Shown one piece after another: positions 1 to 12,349 of a stretch of DNA of 64,000 nucleotides (position 1 is the stretch's first letter; each line of letters starts with the position of its first letter). The notes under the pieces were generated by a model that saw only the letters and a list, made by a program, of their open reading frames with translations, did not search any database and was not told the origin of the DNA. A program made the position numbers and the translations under genes. The stretch comes from Oncomelania hupensis (taxonomy: Eukaryota; Mollusca; Gastropoda; Littorinimorpha; Pomatiopsidae): NCBI GenBank assembly GCA_036898135.1, contig CM072516.1, forward strand, positions 24,279,244 through 24,343,243. The letters are read 5' to 3'.

Positions 1-10
1 AACTTCCTGT

Positions 11-980
11 TCACAGCCCTACGATCACTTGGCGCCTTAGGGGTAACGGTACCGAGACTTGACGTAGTGGTTTCCCTCCGTTGACCCTCGGGTGCTGGAA
101 GATTCGGTACAGGATCTTGGCCTTCACCTCGAAATAGACCGTGCCACTGCCCTTGGTCACGTGGTCTTGGCGGTTCCTGTACTTGGTTAGAGTACTATCA
201 GCTTCCTGGAGCTGGATCAGCTTATCTCTGTCCACAATAGGAACTTTGAGCTGTCGGCGACCTTCAGTGGCGTAGACGTCTTGTCTCTCTAGGCCTGAGC
301 CCTGGTAGTAACAGCACCGACGATCTCGGATCCGCAGGGCTGAACCGGAGTAGCCACACTGTCCCGTAGCAGCTCTGAAAGGTCGCCATCATGAAACAGC
401 AATGGATCCTCCTCCACAACTTCGATGCGTTGGGTTGAGGCAGGACTCCATTCTGAATCGGGATCGTCGGGTCGTCTCGCGCCGTTGATATGCCCGATCA
501 TCAAATCATACAGCGGCTTCTTCAGGCAAACCGCTTCTACTTCGCCTATGTAGATAGGGGTGCTGACCTGAATCTTCGCAACTGGCGCTCTCACACATTT
601 GCTGTCGGCCATGAGTGTCCATTTAGAATCGCCAGTGAACTGTTCTTTAGCGATTAGGTCTTCTCTGACGATGACCCCACTGCAGCCCGAGTCTCTTAGG
701 ACAGTCACTTCATGATTTCCGACGCGTTCCTTGGAAAAAGGCATGTTCTGGACGGTCACAGCTGCTCTGGCGACGACGGGGATGGATTTCCCGTTGGCAA
801 GGAGTTAGCCATCGGTCATGCACTCTTACACGTCCACAGGAGTAGCTGTGCGCTCGGTCTCACTCGGAAGAATGACGCTCCCGCCGCACACTTGATGGTC
901 AGATCTACTGGTTTGCCGTTGATTGGAGAAACGCCTCTGTCGGTTGCCCACCGCTGCGTTGTCCTTATTGCTCTGCTGTC
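11..980 (-). pseudogene. Gypsy copy 1 protease and integrase-linker remnant
   Basis: On the minus strand, the aspartic protease active-site motif DSG sits in the string LRDSGCSGVIVRED, as in the other two copies. Downstream is the linker before the integrase zinc finger (DRDKLIQLQEADST), then the frame runs out of the element because of an internal deletion. The open pieces (759–289 and 235–11) are in different frames, so the gene is broken. In its family this protease would cut the Gag-Pol precursor inside virus-like particles. No function is expected here. Confidence 0.8.
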
Positions 981-981
981 C

Positions 982-1964
982 GCTATTTCTGTTTTAAGGG
1001 CAGTTGGCAGCTCTGTGGTCTGTAGCGTTGCAGATGAAACGGACTCTTAAATGCCCTTTCCTGGAAGGTGGCGTGGAGTCCGTGTGTCTCTGGCTCGTCT
1101 GACTTCCCTGGATCTGGTTCCCATGGTTTCCAGGCTTCTGAAAATGTTTCGTCGCCTTGGGTGGCCCCAGGGTCTTCCCGTGAGCGAAGAGATATCTTTC
1201 AGCAGCCTCAGTCACATCTTTAAGCGTCTGCAGCTTTTGTAATTCCAAGTGGGTCGCCAGGTCCTTGTGACAGGCATTGAGAAATTGTTCCTTCAAGATC
1301 AGGTCATGGAGACTGTCGTAAGACTTCCCTTCGCCTGATAATTCCACCCACTTGTGTAAGTATGACGACAGGCGCTCCACAAATTGCTTTGGCGTCTCGT
1401 CTGACTGAGGCCGGCATTCACGAAAGCGTTTACGGTAGCCCTTCTCTGTGAAGCTGTAGCAATGCAATAGGGCCTCTTTCAAGACGTCGTAGTCTTTGGC
1501 GTCAGTGTTCGACAGTGTGGTGTAGACGTCGAGCGCCTTCCCCGTCAGTAGTGCGCTGAGTATGATCGCCCAGTCTTGACGTTGCCTTTAGCGATTTCGG
1601 CGAACCTTTCGAACCTCGCCAGATAGCTGTCGATCTGGTCCTTCCCGTCGACCAACGCTGGCAACTTTGGAGCCTTGTGGTCGCTGATAACGTGTGGCGC
1701 ATGCTGATTGATTTGGATACGCGCCAACTCTAGCTGGTACTGACGCTCGCCTCTTTCTTCTCGCCGACGCAGTTCTTCTTTTTCTTGCCGCTGCTGTTCA
1801 GTTTCTCTTTCTTCACGCCGTCGCTGGTCTTCTAATTCTCTTTCTTCACGGCGGCGTTGCTCTTATAATTCTCGTTCTTGTATTCTCTCCTGAGATTTGA
1901 CGTACTCCCTCAGCTGCTTGCCTTTTAGATTCAGTTCAACCCCTTTCTGCCAGGAGTCAGCCAT
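982..1964 (-). pseudogene. Gypsy copy 1 gag remnant
   Basis: The start codon at 1964 (MADSWQKG) matches the gag start of the intact copy at 56401 (MADFWQRG). A charged Glu/Arg/Gln coiled-coil-like N-terminal part is followed by the retrotransposon gag core (KEALLHCYSFTEKGYRKRF) and ends with a CCHC zinc knuckle starting CNATDHRAANC near 1000–1040. The frame is broken in the coiled-coil part (TAA near 1864) and again near 1545. Gag normally forms the particle and the knuckle binds element RNA. Confidence 0.82.
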
Positions 1965-2447
1965 CTTGATGCTTTTCTGGAAAGTTCTTGACTATGCTGC
2001 ACCTTTCTAGACTGTTCTAGAACAGCACGCTTTCTGCAGTAGCGCTGAAGCTTGTCACTAGTCGCCTTCGCTGAACCCGCTGTCCTCGTCGTATGCGACG
2101 CTGCACCACGCTGATGTTGATGTACACGCTCCTGTGCTGAAGTAAACGCGACGTCCGCTCGACGCTCTCTGTAAAACTGGCGATGTAGCTCCGAGACTGT
2201 CCCTCGACGTAGTCTTGCGGCAGCCACGTGGTCCCGGTCTGTTGTTCGCTCAAGAAGCAACTCTTCGGGGACTACACGCCCTTGCAGTCAACCCGAATCT
2301 ATCGGGGATGTAGTCCCAGTATGTTGGTCCCTCCCGACGCAACTCGTTGGCGGCTACCCTCGATGACTGCCTCTCGTAACGTTGACTCGCTTGTTGTAGC
2401 AGTTGAACCCTTGGCTATGGCGTACATCCCGGCTTGGACCCCCAAAA

Positions 2448-3027
2448 TGTTACACTCGTTGTTGTTTTTTTATCAGTAGTTGATTCAGCCCCAATGTTTG
2501 AATCCGGATAAGTGTAACTCAGTTTCGTTTATCCACGCAACCTGTTCCCTCAGCAACAAGGCAGGAGTCGTCGTCTGAAGTTTACCAACTTTATTCAGCG
2601 TACATCAACAACTGCATACAATCGCTCAATCGCTTTTCACTTTCTCTCTCTCTCCTCAACCGAAACAGTGCGGTAAATATATAGTTTCTCTGTACTCGAG
2701 AGAACGTTCGAACGTTCGAGTGCGACACGACCCTAACCAATCAGAACAAACTTCGTCATCACTGTCTCACGTCACACAACCTTATTTAGGATGGAAGCGT
2801 CTCGTAGATACCACTAGATTTATCCACACGCTTCGGTCCATAGTAAACAACCAGCTCTAGAAAATTCTCAAATAATATTGACCAACTAAAATTACCAACG
2901 TTATATAAAGCTTCTTCTAACAACAACGCAAAATCAAATCAAAGATAAATACACTCTATTATTGCATGCTTTGCAAAATAAAACGATCAAATCTATCGCG
3001 CGCGTCTCACACGCACTCAAACGTAAA
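2448..3027 (-). repeat. LTR of gypsy copy 1
   Basis: On the minus strand this is the 5' LTR. The end next to the internal region reads TGTTACAC on the plus strand, i.e. it finishes GTGTAACA in element orientation, followed by a TTTTGGGGGTCC primer-site-like stretch. The outer end near 3027 (AAACGTAAAA) is decayed compared with the TGTTACG start of the intact LTR at 55205. It resembles the LTR at 28381–28963. Confidence 0.8.
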
Positions 3028-3034
3028 ATACACC

Positions 3035-3215
3035 ATGGACCCAAGTATTTAGAAGCCATTGTATCCTCTCCAGATTCGCACAAACTGCTGCTGCCATGAT
3101 AAGGTTGTAGCCCATTTGGAAGACAGGACCATCAGTCTACACTCGAAGGTAAGGCTGCTGCGCTCCCTTCTCATCTCCATATTTCTATAACTTCACGATG
3201 AGGTCTGTGTCTCCG
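3035..3215 (+). repeat. Fragment of LINE family L (3' half)
   Basis: The stretch matches the same non-LTR retrotransposon seen at 6386–6590 and 24480–24640: it includes the ATATTTAGGAGCC-like block, CCTCTCCAGATTCGCACAAAC and GACAGGACCATCAGTCTACA. It starts right beside the outer end of the gypsy LTR and ends within the segment encoding the post-RT region. Confidence 0.7.
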
Positions 3216-3354
3216 GGCAGCTAGAGAAGAGCGACGAGATGTGTGGAAGGTCCTGCTATTCTTTCGTTCTTTCCTTTCAAAGCTGTTAGCATTTCCCAGA
3301 AATTCTGGTTTTTTACTGGAGGTTCTGTAGACAACAGTTGAGTGCCTGTGGATT

Positions 3355-3360
<6 letters not shown>

Positions 3361-3389
<29 letters not shown>

Positions 3390-3482
3390 TCTCTCTTTCT
3401 TTCTTTCTCTCTCTCTCTCTCTCTTACTCCCCTCTTCCCGCCCCTCTCCCTTTTCGCCTGCGAGGGCAATATATCCATAGCT

Positions 3483-3581
<99 letters not shown>

Positions 3582-3600
3582 AGCTTGAGTTTCGCCGTGG
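3361..3600. repeat. Poly-T tract and (CT)n microsatellite
   Basis: A run of about 27 T near 3357–3384 is followed by mixed CTTT/CT sequence and an uninterrupted (CT)n from about 3485 to 3578. The long Arg-Glu reading on the minus strand here is only the translation of this microsatellite. Confidence 0.95.
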
Positions 3601-4029
3601 CTTACGATTACCTCTAGCTCTCACTAGTCTCAGCGGCTGTTGACAGGATTTGAGCATGGAAGTACAAACTATGGAAACACATCTCCTTCTTTCTATGACT
3701 AATGGAGTTCGCAGCCAAGTCACGTGGTTTTGCCCTTGTGTTCGATACTTCCGGTTGCAGAAAGTCTTATGTCCGCATCATGGAAGTACAAACCATGGAC
3801 CAATTAGATGACCTTGTTGAGGCATGTAGATACTTTTTAATTTCTAAATTTCTATGTACTAACGAAGAAGAAAAGTGTTAAGTACTAGATCTTTTGATTT
3901 TTGAAATGTGAAACCTGATGTTTTCGACTGTGCAAATAGCCGCTATCGGAGAGACCGCCGTTGACGTGTCATTCACTCATTGTCACTTCTTCTTCTTCTT
4001 CGTAATACTGTGGATACCCCGTATTTGAG
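3601..4029. other. No recognisable feature
   Basis: A-T-rich unique-looking sequence. GGAAGTACAAACTATGGA and GGAAGTACAAACCATGGA occur at 3657 and 3782, suggesting a short local duplication. I see no gene. Confidence 0.5.
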
Positions 4030-4305
4030 GAAAATGATTCCACAAGGTGCATGTTGGGTGTGTTCTTGTTACCGGCACTCACCCGTCTAAGACATGAGCG
4101 TCAGGATCTTTAAAGTCCGTTATGATGGAATGTATGCGACACAGACTAGACCTCGGTTTATACTCTTATCCGAAGGAGTAGGAAATGGGAGTAAAGTGTC
4201 TTTCCCAAGAACACAACACAATGCCCGGGCCTGGGCTCGAACCCGGGACCTTCAGATCCGCAAGCCAAAGCTCTACAATTAGGCCACCGTGCTTCCCTAG
4301 GCCAA
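4030..4305 (-). repeat. tRNA-derived SINE (family S2)
   Basis: On the minus strand the head starts near 4303 with an A-box-like GGTGGCCTAATTGTAGAGC and a B box CCCGGGTTCGAGCCC, then a body ending GAGTGCCGGTAAC. The body (GACATGAGCGTCAGGATC on the plus strand) is shared with 21715–21830 and, diverged and inverted, with 35930–36005. Pol III promoter boxes plus dispersed copies make this a SINE rather than a tRNA gene. Confidence 0.82.
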
Positions 4306-5147
4306 AACTTGCGAGGCAAGGTAGAGATCTAGATTGTAGTCATTTCTTATCATGGACATTTTCATGATACATTTGTAACTTTAGTAGTGTATATATTTAA
4401 TCTATCGTTTTTGACTTATTTCTTTTAGTTTACGGCGAAGCAGCAACAACTGCCCTGAGGGCGACGTTTGGCGGACATGTCAACAAGGTCAAAATATCGC
4501 TATCAAAACATATACGCCATTCAGCAACCGGAAGTTTGGAACACACACGTCCAAAAAAGACGGGAAGCAGAGAACTTCGGGCCTTCTCGCCGAAAGCCGT
4601 GCATCCATATACTGAAGAATCCATGGATTAGAGGTTTGGCTGCAATCTATTTCCAGATAATGGGAATGTTTTGAAATAGTCGGAAATCAGAATGAGTTAA
4701 AAGACGGCCGGGTTCTGATTCTTACACTGTGATATCATACTAACGCATACACAATATCGCGCGAAGGCAAACTGAACAAACGAAGAGAAGACCAAACAAA
4801 AACCGAGATGACAAGCCATTCAACTGTATTTCTAAACATTCACACACATAAAAAAATAGGCATTTTCAAAAATGTTAATTTTCTTGGCGGTGGTGTGGCT
4901 CGGCTTTATTCTAACGAAACAAAATGACAACATGGAATGATACGCCACGATCTAAACTATCTGCAAACCAACAATTATCTAAATCGTCTGAGACAATTTT
5001 TAGCTACAGTGCAAATTGCTTTTAGACAATGGTGAAACATAATTTTCTAGATTGTATTTTCTCAAATGTCAAGAACATTGTGCCTAATAAGATTGATGTA
5101 AAATGCTTAGTATTAGTTAAAATATCCCCTTGTCGTTTGTCATCACT
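4306..5147. other. No recognisable feature
   Basis: A-T-rich sequence with no open frame that resembles a protein family and no clear repeat ends. Nothing further can be supported. Confidence 0.5.
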
Positions 5148-5885
5148 CTTCCCAAAAAGGGAAACCTTCAGGAGTGTCAAAACTCATCAGCCTCAGCCAC
5201 CTTGGCAAAGTCCTCCTGAAAATAATACTTAACAGGTTGAAATCCCAAGCTGAACAATCATAGCTAAAGAACAAGCAGGATTCAGGGCAGGGCGAAATAC
5301 CATTGAACAGATTTTCAACCTCAGAATAATCTGCGAGAAATACCTACAGCACCATCAACATCTGTACCATGTGTTTGTAGACTTCAAGAAAGCGTTTGAC
5401 CGAGTCTGGCATGCAGCTCTTTGGGCAACTATGAGAGTGTAGTCTAAACATCAGCCCTAAAATTATTGAAGTCATCAAAACCTTGTAGGATAGGCTACAA
5501 GTGCAGTCCTCCACAACAGCGCCATCGGAAACTGGTTCAGAACAACAATCGGTGTGCGTCAAGGATGCCTACTCTCTCCAACGCTCTTTAACATCTTCCT
5601 ACAGCGCATTATGTCAGATGCCCTTGCAGATCCCAAAGGCACAGTCAGCATAAGGGGTAGAGCAATCTCCAATCTCCGTTTTGCGGATGACATTGATAGA
5701 TTGGCTGGAGAGGAACAAGAACTTGAACAGCTAGCGCACCTCTAGAGCCTTTGGAATGGAAACAAGTGCAGAGAAGACCAAAATGATGACCAACAACACC
5801 AATGGCATCAACACGGACATCAAAGTCCAAGGCCAATCAATCAGCACGGTTTACAACTTCAAATATTTAAGAGCAAGTGAATCAG
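5148..5885 (+). pseudogene. LINE family L reverse transcriptase fragment, 5' part
   Basis: The translation contains RT blocks of an APE-type non-LTR element: QAGFRAGRNTIEQIFNLR, FVDFKKAFDRVWHA, RQGCLLSPTLFNIFL and the catalytic block LRFADD (5678–5695), followed by SAEKTKMMTNN. Frames shift several times. The copy is interrupted at about 5886 by a family X retroposon and resumes at 6386. The same family lies at 13909–16193 (-) and 23469–24804 (+). In life such an RT copies its own RNA at a nicked chromosomal site; this copy is dead. Confidence 0.85.
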
Positions 5886-6385
5886 ACAATGGGCCCAGAC
5901 AGAATCCCCCGTGGTGCCGGAAGTTTCTGTATAAACAGTATCCCACTTTGTGGAAATTTAGTGTTTCAAATTACCACTATTTCTGTCATTCTAATTTGTT
6001 CTTTCTCGTTCCTAATCTGTTCTGTCAAACTACTATTTTCTTCGCTAGACCAGTCACCTACCTTTTTTCTGGAAAAATCTCCTAAAACTTCTCATTTGTG
6101 TACGGAGTCAGCTTGGGGATATTGTATAATGATGCATATATTCTATTTGTTTTTGTAAAACGGAGTTTCAATAAATGAGAGTACAGCCTCAGCGTCCCCT
6201 GTGTTTGGTGCCTTTATTATAAAGTGACCGGCTGGTGGAATGCCTTCAGTGTTACCATTAGGGTTGTTTCAGCAGATCTTTTATACGGATCGGGGTGAGT
6301 CCTCTTTCAACCAATTTGTGGTCCTGATTCGGCGCTTTGCAGTCCGCTGGACCCTATAAACAATGACTAACTAACTAACTAAAGG
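5886..6385 (+). repeat. Family X retroposon copy (inserted in LINE family L)
   Basis: Begins with AATCCCCCGTGGTGCCGG, carries TATAAACAGTATCCC about 35 bp in, and ends CCTATAAACAATGACTAACTAAC. It splits a LINE between GGGCCCAGACAG and GGAAGTCCTCTCC, so both ends are defined by the host LINE. See the full-length copies at 18615–19191 and 50026–50600. Confidence 0.82.
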
Positions 6386-6932
6386 AAGTCCTCTCCAGGG
6401 TAGCACAAACGACTGCTGCCATGACAAGGCTGAAGCATATTTGGAAAGACAGGACCATCAGCCTACACACCAATATAAGGTTGCTGCGCTCTCTATTCAT
6501 CTTCATCTTCCTATACTCTTGCGAAACATGGACCTACAACGAAGAATACAAAGCATGGAGATGAGGTCATACAGAAGACTTCTGGGCATTTCCTATACCC
6601 AGCACATCACTATTGACGAAGTCCGACAGACCATTACACAACACAATGAATGCTCACAGTGGTAAATAAACGGAAACTGCGATGGTGTGGTCACGTCACC
6701 AGAGCATCAGTCCTTGGAAAGATCACCCTGCAAGGCACGGTGCAAGGAGAAAGAAGAAGAGGGAGAAAGAAAAAGAGGTGGGATGACAATATTCAAGAAT
6801 AGACTGGCTTGATACTGAGCGAAAGGCTGCTGAGGACAGAGAAAAATGGACTACGGTTTTTAAACGATCATCTATGGTGCCCCAACGACTGTCGAGTGAC
6901 GGAATAGAATAGGATAAGATAGGAAAGTATCC
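6386..6932 (+). pseudogene. LINE family L 3' end (continues from 5885)
   Basis: Resumes the post-RT region of the LINE (LQRRIQSMEMRSYRRLLGISYTQ; the domain usually ends with a histidine/tryptophan-rich WYGHVTRSS block, here WCGHVTRAS) and finishes with a GGAATAGAATAGGATAAGATAGG tail. The GGATA-type tail is the shared 3' terminus of this family, also seen at 13909, 31164, 47370 and 51690. Confidence 0.83.
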
Positions 6933-6934
6933 GC

Positions 6935-7600
6935 AAGGTAAACATGATGAATTTCATTTCAGTTATTCTTGAGGTAATGCAAAAAGTGTGTTTTCAACAA
7001 AACATGTAATTTGGAGCGACGCATCGACCGACTGAGCAAAATGACTGTAGTGATCTTGATCATTGCGGTAGAGCCAATACGATGCCACGGGAGGCAGGCC
7101 ACAAACCTAAGTAATGTTCCTCTGAAGTGTGGTTCACCGTTCAGTGATTCTTGAAGTATGGCTTCCAACGATCCGACGGACAGCAGACCGATGGACAGAC
7201 ATTTGGCCCTTTCTGATTCCCCCTATTTCAAAGTATTTCCAGATATGATAGAAAAAGGAAAGAACAAAAGTCCCCTAGCATGTTCACGTCTTCAGCTAAA
7301 CCAATATGGCTACCGTAGCGGCCCTTGGGGACAAACCCCAACCAACATAGCTACAGCCTTCGTCAACGCTACTGGGGGTGATGGAGGGAAGGGGCGGAGA
7401 AAGGATTGTGAGTTCGAAATTTAAAAAAATAAAATAAAATAAAACTCTTTGTCCCCTGCTTGAGAGAAACCAAGCTAGGGGCCTCAGCAACTGAAAAAAA
7501 TTCCAGAAAATGTGTGTTTACGAACAAAATTTTCACCAAAATATTTGAATTCGGAGCGACGGGGTAAACTGTTCGGTTCAACGCGAGCAAAGATGGCGTC
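6935..7600. repeat. Decayed dispersed repeat (family Y relics)
   Basis: Shared words such as GATGCCACGGGAGGCAGGCCAC, GACGGACAGCAGACCGATGG and TTGGAGCGACG recur, diverged and in either orientation, at 10530–10930, 19350–19960 and 29330–29545. A second weak piece is at 7495–7600 (ATTCGGAGCGACGGGG). No ends or coding capacity are visible, so the family is unclassified. Confidence 0.55.
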
Positions 7601-8052
7601 GGGGAAGCGAAACCAATCAGCAGCTGTCTGAGGGTAACACTTTACCTCTACCACTTCGTAGAAAGAACACATCGTCCATTTTGATGACCCGCTTCGCACT
7701 TGAATGTAGATGGCCGCTTAGCCGGCAGAAATAGCGAACAAGGGCTCCCTTTAAGTGAGTGACGATGAATTATGACATGCGTAAATATGGGTGTGCATAT
7801 AAAAAAAAAAAAACTCTTATAATACAGATCCACGTATTCTGTGCAAATAAGTATTCGTAGACAGGATAGAAAATAATCTAGGTTCAGATTCCCGAATATT
7901 AGTCTACAAAAACGAAACAGCGCAGCGAGTCGGTATATAGTGAAGATCAATAAACTTATCTTATTACCCCCACCCTCACTCCCATCCCTCTATACGCGTG
8001 TGTGTGCGTTGACGGAAATTTACTTATCTTACAGCGTTTATACCGTGGAAAT
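7601..8052. other. No recognisable feature
   Basis: Contains an A12 run at 7801. I see no gene or clear repeat until the SINE duplication at 8053. Confidence 0.5.
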
Positions 8053-8063
8053 AGACCTAACCC

Positions 8064-8301
8064 TTTCTTATCACCGTAGATCAAGTGGTAGAGCGTTCGA
8101 CTGGCAGGTCGATGTCCCAGGTTCGAATCCCGTAGTAGGCAAGATAAAAGTTGCCATTTTCACTGTCCGTATTTGCAGTATGACTGCTCTTGTGGTTCAG
8201 TGTTGAATTAGGTCCCAACCCCCTCTTCCCTGGGTTGGTTATCCACGACTGCCATTAGCGCCATTGTTGGGTGTAGACGTTACACTTCAATGTTCATTCA
8301 C
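8064..8301 (+). repeat. tRNA-derived SINE (family S1) with target duplication
   Basis: The head carries an A-box-like TAGATCAAGTGGTAGAGCG and a B box GGTTCGAATCC, followed by an unrelated body. The 11-bp direct repeat AGACCTAACCC at 8053–8063 and 8302–8312 brackets it exactly, which is the mark of LINE-driven insertion. The tRNA-like part is not followed by a terminator, so a real tRNA gene is unlikely. Confidence 0.86.
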
Positions 8302-8408
8302 AGACCTAACCCAAAAGCCTAAATTACGAATATTCCATAAAACTCTCAATATCAACTTTAAAAATAATGTTTTATTGAGACTACTCATGCAGTCTAAGCT
8401 TTCAAGGT

Positions 8409-8455
8409 TAAACCTCGTCTGATGAGACCATTGGTAAAGGTCAAAACACGTAAGG
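8409..8455 (+). ncRNA. Hammerhead-ribozyme-like motif, probably inactive
   Basis: CTGATGA at 8419–8425 is followed by a possible stem II (GACC 8426–8429 with GGTC 8439–8442) and then AAAAC. A hammerhead needs CUGAUGA–stem II–GAAA; the G of GAAA is A here. Short flanking complementarity (CGT before, ACG after) fits an outer stem. Penelope-like retroelements carry very similar hammerheads, so this may be their decayed relic. No Penelope coding sequence is seen nearby. Confidence 0.35.
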
Positions 8456-8559
8456 AGAACCAGGATTTCGCCCTTGGGCTCATGATATTGAAAGCAAGTG
8501 CGTCGCACTTTTGTCCACCTTTGATAGCAGGATAGTTACCTTTATATTATATATAATCT

Positions 8560-8600
8560 GTGTGTGTGTGTGTGTGGGCGTGTGTGTGTGTGTGTTTTGA
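8560..8600. repeat. (GT)n microsatellite
   Basis: Interrupted (TG)n. A second (TG)n with GTGGG interruptions lies at 9011–9074, and the sequence between them has no recognisable gene. Confidence 0.9.
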
Positions 8601-9273
8601 GGGATGGTTCGAACAATGGTATTTAAATAAAATCAAATTAATATATCTTTCATTTGTATTTCTGTATAATGTTATTTGTTCTCATACATTTGTCCAGTTG
8701 GTTAGTCAAGTCAAGTCAAGTAAAGGTTTAAAAAAATCTTTATTTAAGAAAACAAATGCAGTGAAAATGTGTACGACATGGTTAGCCTATATTACATATG
8801 TTTCATGCGGAGTGGGAACTGTAAGGAGTGAGGAACTGTTGCCTGTATGAAATGATTAACGTTTAGAATAATTAAGCTTAGGCCTACTTCCAATGTTCGA
8901 GCAGAATGCCTTGATTCTGGTTGATTTTATTATTTTCTCTAAATCGGATGATGTCTCATTGTGTTTATAATGTGCATCAAAGAACCTGAAATAAATTGCA
9001 AGATATAAATGTGTGTGTGTGTGCGTGGGTGGGTGGGTGTGTGTGTATGTTTGTGTGTGTGTGTGTGTGTGTGAGTATGAGTGAATGTCTAAAATCATTG
9101 AGAAAAATGAATAGACTTCAAATAAAATAACTGAACTAAATCACAATATCATCAATATGTAACAACTGCATTTATATAATACCCTTGAATAACTATCATT
9201 GTAATAGGCCTACGCTGATTGGACCATCGAGTAATACGATGATTTAAATCGTAACGGATATCACTTCAAACCT

Positions 9274-9476
9274 TAGTGGGGCCGGGTAGCTCAGTTGGTA
9301 AGAGCGTCTTGCTAGTAACCGAAAGGTCGCTGGTTCGAATCCCGGATTGGTCAACGTGTGATCATATTATTTTCCCCTTTACCAACAACTGGCCCGCTGG
9401 TGTCAGTATAAATCGGTCCAGTAGTCACCTATATGCGAAAGTGTCGTGTGACTATAATCTACAAACAACAACAACA
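9274..9476 (+). repeat. tRNA-derived SINE (family S4) with target duplication
   Basis: The head GGTAGCTCAGTTGGTAAGAGC is a strong A box and CTGGTTCGAATCCCGG contains a strong B box. The body ends in ACAAACAACAACAACA. The 11-bp duplication ACTTCAAACCT at 9263–9273 and 9477–9487 fits exactly. The acceptor-stem pairing expected of a functional tRNA is not evident, so SINE is preferred. Confidence 0.88.
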
Positions 9477-9487
9477 ACTTCAAACCT

Positions 9488-10506
<1,019 letters not shown>

Positions 10507-10529
10507 CAACAGTTTCATTGTAACACTCG

Positions 10530-10930
10530 GGAATCAGAGCAAGCCAAATGTTTGTCGGTCTGTCGGTCCTTTGGAAGCCATATCTCAGGAACAACAGATT
10601 TTGACTAAACTTTATAGGAACATCCCCTAGGTTAGAGGCCTGCCTCCCGTGCCTTCAAATTTGCCCTACCGAAAAGATCAAGGTCACTGGTATTATTTTA
10701 TTACTTAACGCGTTTTGCTCAATACCTCAAAAACGGCTATGGAGATTTCGTTGAGTTTTGGTATACGGGTACTTCAAATCATAGGCCATCGTACAGTAGA
10801 AGTCCGGTGGTCGACAGTCAGTTAATCGGTCGGTTCGTCGCTCCGAATTTAATTTTTGTTGTTGTTCAAAACACACTTTGGGACTGAAATTCATCATTTT
10901 TACTTTGTGCATTCTTTATCTACTGCTATA
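10530..10930. repeat. Family Y relic
   Basis: Includes GCAAGCCAAATGTTTGTCGG, GGAACATCCCCTAGGTTAGAGG, AAGATCAAGGTCACTGG and a trailing CGCTCCGAATTTAATTTTTG. Related words are found at 19360–19960 and, inverted, at 6935–7250. Confidence 0.55.
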
Positions 10931-12349
10931 TGTTGGATCACATCCGTACTTTCTGAAAGGTCAGGGTCATTGTGCTTCACCTTTTTCTAAACTCGTTGTA
11001 TCACAATACTGGCAGATCTTATTTTGATGGGGTTTGGTTTTTTTTGCTTGCATAGTGTTCAGAGCGTGTCATATTAGCGAGCTTTAGATTGACCAACGAA
11101 ACTTGGTTCGTAGCGATCACTTTCGTTTCCGATGATGCTGTCGGGAAACCCTTGCGAACTTTTCTTCGTGCCGAGGCGGTAGCGCCTTTAGCAGCAGACG
11201 AAATTCAGCTGAAGTTTAGGATCAAGGGCACTGTGATTTTTTTTTACACAAATTCTATGGCCTCAACTTCTGTTTGCTACGCTAGCCTAGTAACTTGTCC
11301 GTTTAGATCCGTGTAGCAAAAGCAATGTTTTTATCGAGTGCATGTATTTATATGTAATGATTATGTAAAGCGTGGTGAATCTGGTCATAGGCTGGAGTAC
11401 CCGCTATATAAAAATCCGTTATTATTATTAGATCTACAAACCTAGAACTGGTGCTCATCCAAGGGCTAAAACATTAAAACATGGACAGTGTTCGTGCACA
11501 TCCATACGAATACACCAGTAAAGTGATTTTACATCTTTACCATGCTCGTAAGAGTCACTTGAAACCTAGAAATATTGCAAAACTTATGTTGAAAATATTT
11601 ATCGGAACCACAACTCCTCCGCCATTTTATAGATGAGAGCAAAAGCAGGCGAAAACAGCACCCTTTTTGAAGAGCAAACTACATCAATGTTAGTGCATCA
11701 AATCAACAACAAAGGGTGTGAGAATACAGTTATAACATTTGTTCAAGCTTACGTTTACAGCAATTGACCCGATCTATGTACAAAATACCAGAAACATACC
11801 TACGAATCACGATTCGTCAAAATGATGAAAATTCCGCTTTTTCGCGATACGAAGTTTGTAGCGTAGGCAAATGAGGAGGTCGTGACCTTCGTAAAGCGCA
11901 AAAGTGATGACGTAGAAAGGGAGTTTCCCCACGAAAAAGTATTACGAACTAAGTTTCGTTGCTTTCTAAAGTTCACTATTATTTCTTGTATTCCTTTTGT
12001 TTCGTTACAGCAAAGCCGAGTCACACCATCGCCAAGAAAATTAACACTTTTTGAACATGCCTATTCTTCAGTTATAGTACAGTTTGCCGCAATTGCACTA
12101 CATGGCTTATTTATAACACTACTATAGCTGCGAAGACACGTGTGAGTAGTCCAGCAGTATAGATAAGCTACTTATCATCATTTGATTGTACTTTGATCGT
12201 GGTTTGACTGACATTATTACACCTCTTAGATTATTGTGCACTTCTGACAACGACATTAGGTATACGATTGTATATATACCTTTGTTTTCAGAGTTGGAAA
12301 CCGTTAAATAGCCTGTGTGGTGTTTTTTTTAATATAGAGCACTTACCAG
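10931..12349. other. Mostly featureless; SINE-like tail at 11355–11425
   Basis: A GTAAAGCGTGG … CGCTATATAAAAATCC … TTATTATTATTAG tail at 11355–11425 resembles the 3' end of SINE family S3 seen at 32500–32616. The rest shows no gene. Confidence 0.45.

Larger units (their letters stand above)
1..3027 (-). mobile_element. Degraded Ty3/gypsy element, copy 1 (gag–PR remnant plus 5' LTR)
   Basis: Reading on the minus strand, this holds an LTR (2448–3027), a primer-site-like leader, a gag remnant and a protease/integrase-linker remnant closely similar to the gypsy element at 55205–60787. It runs off the left edge of the window. Near position 25–30 the sequence jumps from the region just before the integrase zinc finger directly to a site about 830 bp further on in the intact order, so most of the integrase is deleted. 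Gag and pol frames are interrupted by stops. It is a fossil copy, older than copy 3. Confidence 0.88.

Noticed and set aside
3481..3723. Arg-Glu repeat reading frame
   Set aside because: It is the (CT)n microsatellite; the same applies at 45301–45595 and 49350–49661.
8064..8140. Functional tRNA gene
   Set aside because: The same reasoning: a SINE body follows and an 11-bp duplication brackets the whole.
9274..9350. Functional tRNA gene
   Set aside because: The A and B boxes are good, but the acceptor stem does not pair well and an exact 11-bp duplication brackets a longer SINE.
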